A stretch of 64,000 nt of DNA from Cercospora beticola (Eukaryota; Ascomycota; Dothideomycetes; Mycosphaerellales; Mycosphaerellaceae). The position numbers and the translations under genes were made by a program. The stretch spans positions 1,922,001-1,986,000 of the forward strand of contig NC_088935.1 of assembly GCF_033473495.1 (NCBI RefSeq). Reading direction: 5' to 3'. The notes below the pieces were generated by a model. It was not told the DNA's origin, ran no database searches, and was given only the letters and a program-made list of their open reading frames with translations. Numbering within the stretch: position 1 is the stretch's first letter; each line of letters begins with the position of its first letter. Shown here piece after piece: positions 57,066 through 64,000 of this stretch.

Positions 57066-57670
57066 GCATAGTGCTTCTAGACCCTCAAGCCCTAGTGCAA
57101 ACTCGTTGACGAGCAAACAACTTTGCCATATCCTTCCACAGCCCAGACGTCCCACTATCATCCGCATGTACCGTAGCATGGGTCTACGCACTCCTAGGCT
57201 CGCAATTCTCGTAAGTGCAGCTTGAATGCGCACGGACATGCTGTTCAGAAGAGTGTGGCGGATCAAATTCCGCGCTCGCGCCCTCGACCCGCTGTCAAGC
57301 TCCTCCACCGAACCTAATCCCCACTTTCTCACCACCTGGGGCTGTACTTGGTACTCTTGGTGCCACTTTTGAGCACCAATCATGGCAAAGATGATGTCCT
57401 GGACGGAATCAAAGGTGCGTGAAAGTGCACCATGTCCACCTTCTAGCATGGTGTATCGACATTGTTCGTACGGTTAATCGGCGACTCTCTTCCTCGATTC
57501 CGTCGTGCTTGAGTATATCAGACAACGTCAATCGCTCTTCGCTACTCTAGCCATTGAGCGGCCTCGTACCCTTTCAGTCACATCAACATCGTCTCCGCAC
57601 CTGATATTCTTGAATCCCAAAAGCAAGTGCAGACGAAGAGGCAGGAACACATCACTTTGTTTTCGCCGTC
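57066..57670. promoter_or_regulatory. intergenic region between fahA and the P450 gene
   Basis: 605 bp, including the P450 promoter. A minus-strand frame from an ATG at 57449 (MLEGGHGALSRTFDSVQDIIF...) has a protein-like first 70 codons, but it overlaps the 3' end of fahA in antisense. It could be a small gene or relic; I do not assign it. Confidence 0.35.
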
Positions 57671-59334
57671 ATGGCGAACTCGACGGAGCCGCAAAGCATT
57701 GTCGGTCTCTTGCTCCAACCACACATCCTGCCATTCTTCCTCATTGCCGCCATATACACGGCCATCAAGATCATTGACAGGACCAATGTCCCCAGAATCA
57801 AAGGACTACCCGAGGTGCCCGGAGTTCCCATTGTCGGCAACCTGGCACAACTTGGAGACAATCATGCCGTTAACGCGATGAAGATGGCCAAAAAGCATGG
57901 TCCAGTGTTCCAAGTTCGTCTGGGAAACCGCAGAGTGGTCTTCGCCAATACATTCGACAGTGTCAAGAACCTTTGGATCACGAACCAATCCGCCTTGATC
58001 AGCAGACCGACATTGCACACCTTCCACACCGTGGTCAGTTCCAGTGAAGGTTTCACAATCGGAACTAGCCCTTGGGACGAGAGTTGCAAGGCAAGACGAA
58101 AGGCAGCTGCAACAGCATTGAACAGACCAGCAGTGGCGAGCTACATGCCCATTCTTGATTACGAATCGACCAAGTCCATCAAAGAGATGGCACATGACTC
58201 CGATTACGGCCAGCGCGATGTCGACATCAACTTGTACTTTTCCCGCTTCGCGCTCTCTACATCATTGACTCTCAACTATGGCTACAAAATTGAAGGCAAC
58301 ATCGATGACGAGCTGCTCAAAGAGATCGTCCACGTCGAGCGTGAGATCAGCAAATTTCGAAGCACAGCCACGAATTGGGCAGACTACATCCCTCTCATGC
58401 GACTTCTACCAGGTGGCAACGACAAACCTCTCGAGTACAAGGCTCGCAGGGCGAAGTATATGTACAAGCTGCTCAACGGATTAAAAGAACGCATGGCGCA
58501 AGGCAAAGACAAACCATGCATTAGTGGCCACGTCCTCAAGGACCCCGAGGCCAAACTCAGCGAAGCAGAGGTCATGTCCATCGGCCTCAGCATGGTCTCT
58601 GCCGGTCTTGACACAGTACCAGGCAATCTCATCATGGTAAGCACCCACGTAGCATCCTTGAGAATGACATCGACCTAACTATCCTCCAGGGCGTCGCATA
58701 CCTCTCCTCTCCCCACGGCCAAGAAATCCAAAAGCGTGCATACGAAGAGATCCAAGCCCAATACCCCAACAACGATGCCTGGGAACGCTGCCTTGTTGAA
58801 GAAAAATGCGAATTCATCACAGCCCTCGTCAAAGAAACCCTCCGGTTCTGGTCCGTGATCCCCATCTGCCTACCCCGACGCAGCGTCAAAGACGTCAAAT
58901 GGGGCAACGCCACGATCCCCGCAGGCACAGATTTCTACATGAACGCCTACGCCGCACACTACGATGACACACACTTCAAAGATCCATATACATTCAACCC
59001 CGATCGCTACCTCACAGATAAAACCATCGATGACGCCTCTGCAACGCGAGGGACTCCTCATTACGGTTATGGCGCTGGTTCAAGAATGTGCATTGGAACA
59101 CATTTGGCGAATCGGGAATTGTACACTGCCTTTTTGAAGATTATTGTCGCGTTTGAAGTTGTGGAAGCGAAAGATCCCAAGGATCGGCCAATCCTCGACG
59201 CCATGGAGTGCAATAAGCTGCCGAACGGCTTGACGATGGATCCCAAGCCTTTCAAGATTGGACTTCGACCACGCAATCGTCAGATGCTAGACAAATGGAT
59301 CGCAGAGTCAGAGGAAAGAACAAAAGAACTGTAA
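57671..59334 (+). CDS. cytochrome P450, CYP504-like (phenylacetate hydroxylase family)
   Basis: Heme monooxygenase. Exons 57671-58636 and 58690-59334 give 536 aa. An N-terminal membrane anchor (PFFLIAAIYTAI) is followed by KGLPEVPGVPIVGNLAQLG, a long stretch (FQVRLGNRRVVFANTFDSVKNLW; ALISRPTLHTFHTVVSSSEGFTIGTSPWDE) that resembles the CYP504 family, the I-helix MVSAGLDTVPG, ExxR as KETLRF, and the heme loop YGYGAGSRMCIG. CYP504A and CYP504B hydroxylate phenylacetate or 3-hydroxyphenylacetate toward homogentisate, which fits its place beside fahA/hmgA. Which of the two reactions applies cannot be told from the sequence alone. Confidence 0.85.
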
Positions 59335-60073
59335 GGCATGCTGATGTAGTTATGAGCCGAGTGCAGAAGATTCCGTGTATAACGACTCGAGTTCGCATAG
59401 TGCCATTTTGATAGTTTCTGTACCATTGACTATCTGAAGAACCTCTGAAAAGGCCTCTCGTTCCTTTCCGAAATATCGATGTTGTCGAAAAAGCATGTGT
59501 AACAATACACGATCGATTTCGCTCCCCTCTACTGTTACGGCTCTGGTAGTGAGTGTCTCGTAACGCCGCGAAGCGACCGTATGACCCGAGAACAAGTTCT
59601 CCATCAGCCCCCACGGGCGAGTGTCAGCGCTGACACAGGAAAGGGCTACAGGTTGCGAGGAAATTCTCATGGGACGAGGGGGCATGAGCGAGCATTGAGT
59701 CATGTGCCACGCTCAGTCGTGCGATTCAGCCCATCTGCTAGAGTGCCTGGCGATTCAGCATATGGCAGTCGCACTGGCAGGGACGAGATGGTCGTAGCTG
59801 CATCCATCATAGTGCTTCTCGGCTGGCGGCGGCCAGGCGGGGCAGGTGCAGGCCCTCTGCCATCGAGTTCTGGCAGAATCGAAGTTTTCGGGATGCTGAA
59901 ATCGAGGAGTCGTGATCTGTCCGCGCGACCCGCGGCTTCGTGGACCGGGTATATCACATCGCTATTGATAGCAGGACCCTGGTGTGGATGAATCTGACTT
60001 CCTGGGTTGAGCCGGGTGGCAGCTTCAGACCGAGTAGCTTCCACTGCGATCTGGATCCCATCATTAGCACACG
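59335..60073. other. convergent 3' intergenic region
   Basis: About 740 bp between the P450 and the regulator, with stops facing each other. Short frames only; no gene was recognised. Confidence 0.45.
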
Positions 60074-62643
60074 CTAGCCCTGAGTATCAACATTCCAGGG
60101 ATTATATGAAATCGGAGGTACCGCGTTCTCCTCATCAAGCGTGTCTGGATTACCGCCAGGACCTCCATATCCTGTCCAGTTTGCAAACTGCGAAGCGGGA
60201 TGGACATGGGCCTGATGCGAGACAGACCGCTGATGCTGCTGCTGCTGCGGCATGGGGACTTCGTTGAAGTTGTAAACAGGTTGCTGGAAGTAGGATTGTT
60301 GCTGTTGTCCTTGCTGCCCAACGTGTATGTTCTGCCCATGAACTAGAGGTGGCGTCGTTTGATACATCGAAACCTGCTGCGGGACTTGCTGCGCGGGCGG
60401 GCTGACTTGATGCACAGGATGCGCATGCATCGATCCAGGCGTATGCTGCATAGCAGCTGGAGACCCTTGATATAGAGATTGCCCAGCAGGCAGAGCTGAC
60501 GGAGAGCCTGCGTAAGACAGACTGCCATTGATGCTACTTCCAATCGAGCCGGTCGATCCGTGGTGGTGCCAGGTGCTTTGCCGTCGGGCTGTTCCATCGA
60601 TTTCGCGCAGGCGAGAGTTCAGCTCATCGAGCATGCCAGAGGTTTCAGTTTGGTATCGCTGATTCCAGCTGCCATAGGTGTCAGTTATGGCACGGCACAT
60701 CCTTCTTCATGATCTTACCTCATATAACCCCATCGAATGCCGAACTTTGAGAGACATTCTGTAATTTGCTTGATACAGGATATGCTGCGTGTGATGTTGA
60801 ATCTCAGAACTGTGTCGCCCGATGGCAAAGCGGCAACCGGCATTCGGGGCGGTGCAGCAGTTGAAGGCTTGACTTCGGGATGAGCAGGTACGTGACCTGG
60901 CAATAGACCTTCGATATTGTGTTGCAACACGTCGAGGAACTGCCTTCCAGTCATGTACACCCTCATGGCATCGTAGAAGGTCAGGGGAGATGTACAACCA
61001 GGATCGCAAATCATGCGCAGCATGAGATCGGCATATCGGATGCAATATTCGAATATGAGCTTCTGCGCGAAGGGATGCACGACCGGTACTCTTGGCGATG
61101 GAGACAGTACATAGACGTAAGAGTAGAGCAAGTCCAGCTCGAAAAAGGCCCGCATATTTGGTGACATCGAGGCAGACAGGTTGTCGAACCATTTGCGCAT
61201 CGAATCACAGGTATCCCATATGTAGTGATATGGCTCGTCCCAGCGGGTGCGCCCAGATTGGAATAAGTCTGTATACCATTGAGACTGGATCTGACGAAGC
61301 TTGATCAGGTCCGCGACGTGCTCATATGATTGCAGCCAGAGTCCTTGTGAGGTGTTTGGCGCCGGGGAAGTAGGAGCTGAGCTTGTAGGTTTCGAGAAAG
61401 GTATTTTGACTCTAGCGCTATCATCGGAGAACGAAAAAGCGCGAGTCTGCACCAAAGATGTGGAGCGATCCAGAGCGTACACGCAGTGGTATACTCGTCG
61501 CCGCAAGTCTAGCTTAGCCTTTGGCATCGCGGTGCCCTTGGGAGGATCTTGGTGCAGGCCAAGATCGACCATTGCGCGGGAGGCAGCTCCAATCAATTCC
61601 CACGAGTCGAAGTGGTGAGGATCCAACATCGCGAACTCTGTCAGGAGGATCAAAGCTTGGATACTGGCAATTTCTCCAGGATGGAGTACATCTTCCGAGT
61701 GACTGAGAGCAGCGCAAATATGACCTATGGCCTCCATGTAGCGCTGGTCGCCACGCTGCTCGGACATGGAAGCACTCGCAATGGCCAGTACAATCCGTAC
61801 CATGTACTGATCATGTGCATCAGCTGAATGCTGATGGCGTGAATAGACTCTGTCTACAGAGCCCCAGAAGCTTGCCTCATCGAAGACTGGCAAGAGGACG
61901 AAGACGTTGTTAAGGTAGTGCTGGATCAGAGACACTGCTTGATGGCGAGGAGGCAATTCTTGTGACATGGACTTTGGAAGTTGTTCCTTCGAGCTTGCCC
62001 AGAGCACAAGTCGAGCGTACGACATGGCACTAGTAAAGCCATAAAAGTCTCGTGCGGTGGCATTGACAGATAGGAAGCCAAAGTCTGATACCAAGTCATC
62101 GATCGTCGCGGCCTCTTTGCGCCTCATAGCCTTCGTCTGGTTCGGGGTATTGGGAGTCGGTGGCTCCTGGACTTGATACGATTGACGTCTTGCGGCGGAG
62201 TCATCCTCGAACATGTCCACGACCGAAGGCTTCCTGGCACGGGCATCCTCTAATTTCTCTTTGAGCTTTTCGATCCGAGTTTCCAGCGTGGACACATAGC
62301 TGCGCTCTTTGCCGCGTGCAAACTGGTCGTTAGTGCTGGTACATTCCGCAGCCCTTCCGTTCTTCTCGCACGATGAGCAAGCTGGCAATTTGCTTCAAGG
62401 CCAAGCGGCGAAAGGTCAGCGAATGTGCTTCCGGTGGTGTCTGCGCCATTCGCATTAACTCACCCATCGCACTTGATCTTGGCATTGCGGCATCTCGAGC
62501 ATGCAGCGACGGGTCTAGGGCGAGAGCGCGGCGTTAGTGACACGCGTCACCTTGATCGTTCGGAGACAGCCATACCGCGAGACCTTGAGGATGGGGGTTT
62601 CCAAAGGCATCAGGGCGTTGGCGTCGAATTTTCCTGGAGCCAT
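60074..62643 (-). CDS. Zn(II)2Cys6 transcription factor
   Basis: Fungal binuclear-zinc-cluster regulator. Exons 62643-62576, 62514-62464, 62392-60719 and 60668-60074 give 795 aa; the zinc cluster is assembled only after splicing exons 1-3. It reads C-SR-C-RNAKIK-C-DGKLPA-C-SS-C-EKNGRAAE-C (residues about 28-57), followed by a basic linker and a coiled coil (ERSYVSTLETRIEKLKEKLEDAR). The middle homology (fungal_trans) domain begins near FGFLSVNATARDFYGFTSA and continues through LELIGAA-like helices (SWELIGAASRAMVDLGLHQDPP). The C-terminal 150 residues are Gln/Pro/Met-rich, an activation-domain look. The ATG at 62643 starts MAPGKFDANALMP. It converges on the P450. Whether it controls the homogentisate genes is unknown. 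Confidence 0.85.
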
Positions 62644-63736
62644 CTTGTCAGCTCGTCGATTGTAGAAGGGTTCCACAGTGCGGGCCAGGCTCAGCAGACA
62701 TACGCGACCGACAGGCAGGGCATGGCGCAGCTTATGTCGCTGTGCTGTCCACATAGTGCCTCCCGCAGGCGATGTAGCCCTAAAAGCAGGCGCACTGCAG
62801 GCGAAACGTACCTGTAGCACGGCTGCGTCTGGGGGTGCCACCAGCTAAGCCACTCGTGTCGACATTGGCGCGAAGGACGACGTCGAGTTGGCTGGTCAAG
62901 TCGTGTCTTGCACGCGACGAGCAGCGCACGAGGGACAGGACAGCAATGTCTGGGCCTGCAGCAGCGGTGCCCGGAGCGGATCCGAGAGCGTGGAAGGAGA
63001 GATCAACAAGTGAAGTCGCGACCTCGGATCCCACTTTTGGTGAGAGCTGGGCCGATAAGGCAAGGCAGCATGTGCATACGCGAATTTGGAAGGTTCGAGC
63101 AGGCGTGGAATGCAGACAGGTTCGGCAGATCGTTGACGGCGATGCCCACTCACCACGTCGACGCCGTCCGCTGCTGAGACTGCTTGCTTGCTTCGCAGCA
63201 TGCGTGTCGTGGAGCTGAAGCGCACTCCTCGTCCGTGCCGCCCAGCTGCTGGCCTGCACCGTGATTGACGCGAGCAGCCACGCCAGCAGCGCCCACTGGC
63301 ACGCCTGCTCTGCCGAGTGTGCCCTACGCGCAGGCCGAGCCGTGGAGCGGTGTCGCGGCACTCGCCTCGGGCACGTCCCTCGTCACCTGGCGAATGGCGA
63401 GCGCGACACGCCGTGAGCCCTTCCGTTTTGCGCGGGTGGGGTCTGTCTTACGGTGGTACTAGTTACCGCCGAAGCTTCATATGCGCCCATATGGAATGTG
63501 CTGTCTGATGAGCGTGTCGCTTCGCAACCTCCAGTCCGCTGCCACATCTTCCATTGCGCGCGCATCATCACCGCACGCTCACCTCCGGCAGAGCGACGTG
63601 CCCGCCAGTGCCGCAGACACCACAGAGCTTCTTGCCGGCTCCCAAGCCGAATCGCAGGCCACGACACTCAGCAAGTGGCGAGATAAGCAACGCGCAATGC
63701 GCCACCGATCGCGCACCCTCTGCCATCGATCATAGC
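62644..63736. promoter_or_regulatory. divergent intergenic region between two Zn(II)2Cys6 genes
   Basis: 1.09 kb between the divergent starts of two zinc-cluster regulators. GC-rich with overlapping frames on both strands and no motif-bearing protein. It probably contains both promoters and long 5' leaders. Confidence 0.4.
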
Positions 63737-64000
63737 ATGGCAGCAGTTCACCCGCTCGCCGCACTGAACACCAATGTCGGCGGGAGGAAAAAGGCCGCAC
63801 TGCGGCATGAAAGTGCCGAGGATGGATCGTCGGGGAGTCAGGTTGCTCACACATTGACCGCGTGCACGCGCTGTAGACAGGTAATCCAGCACACCGAGTG
63901 TCTCTTGTGACGAGGATCAAGACGTTGACAAACGTGTGAAGCGCAAGACGCGATGCGATCCCGGCCTTCCACGCTGTACACCATGCGAGCGAACGAATTC
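63737..64000 (+). CDS. Zn(II)2Cys6 transcription factor, 5' end only (runs off window)
   Basis: Exon 1 63737-63880 starts MAAVHPLAALNTNVGGRKK and ends ACTRCRQ; intron 63881-63941 (GTAATC..GTGAAG); exon 2 continues RKTRCDPGLPRCTPCERTN to the window edge. Together they spell five of the six cysteines of a zinc cluster: C-TR-C-RQRKTR-C-DPGLPR-C-TP-C. Partial, so family only. It is the second such regulator beside the catabolic genes. Confidence 0.8.

Noticed and set aside
57100..57449. Minus-strand frame between fahA and the P450.
   Set aside because: Protein-like for about 70 codons but no homolog recognised and it runs antisense into fahA; left unassigned.
1..64000. CRISPR arrays, bacterial operons, phage genes, secondary-metabolite synthases.
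   Set aside because: No direct-repeat arrays and no PKS, NRPS or terpene synthase motifs were found; the gene structure is fungal.

Overview
The window is nuclear DNA of a filamentous ascomycete (Pezizomycotina, probably Dothideomycetes). Evidence: genes lie on both strands at about one per 2.7 kb; introns are mostly 46-110 bp with GT..AG ends and CTGAC/CTAAC branch points; and the gene content (HET domain, Zn(II)2Cys6 regulators, CYP504-like P450, fungal-only disordered proteins) is typical of moulds. No bacterial features, rRNA or tRNA genes were found. Gene models use ATG starts and splice sites read by eye. Every multi-exon model given with exact exons keeps one reading frame.

Left part (1-24 kb): DNA primase large subunit (PRI2); a small unknown four-exon gene; a cytochrome b561-type membrane protein with a very long disordered tail; an unknown disordered protein with a CxxC pair; the F1 ATP synthase delta subunit (six exons); the retromer sorting nexin VPS5; a SET/MYND-like protein; an unknown protein with zinc-ribbon-like cysteines; a short alkylguanine transferase with its catalytic Cys; and an MFS transporter.

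Middle part (24-51 kb): a 1,998-residue protein of repeated acidic-Trp/Lys modules; a 3.4 kb gene-poor stretch with a 544 bp element bounded by 130 bp inverted repeats; TMA20/MCT-1; SGT2; an F-box protein; a HET-domain protein; a PMC1-type Ca2+-ATPase; and a succinyl-CoA-ligase-like protein that joins an alpha subunit to an incomplete beta subunit.

Right part (51-64 kb): a catabolic neighbourhood. Homogentisate dioxygenase and fumarylacetoacetase are divergent over a 465 bp shared promoter. A CYP504-like P450 (a family that makes homogentisate from phenylacetates) lies downstream of fahA, and an acyl-CoA dehydrogenase ending in SKL (peroxisomal) lies downstream of hmgA. A Zn(II)2Cys6 regulator follows, and a second one starts divergently and runs off the right edge. 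Phenylacetate/tyrosine carbon would pass through homogentisate and fumarylacetoacetate to fumarate and acetoacetate. That the dehydrogenase and regulators belong to this pathway is inference from position only.
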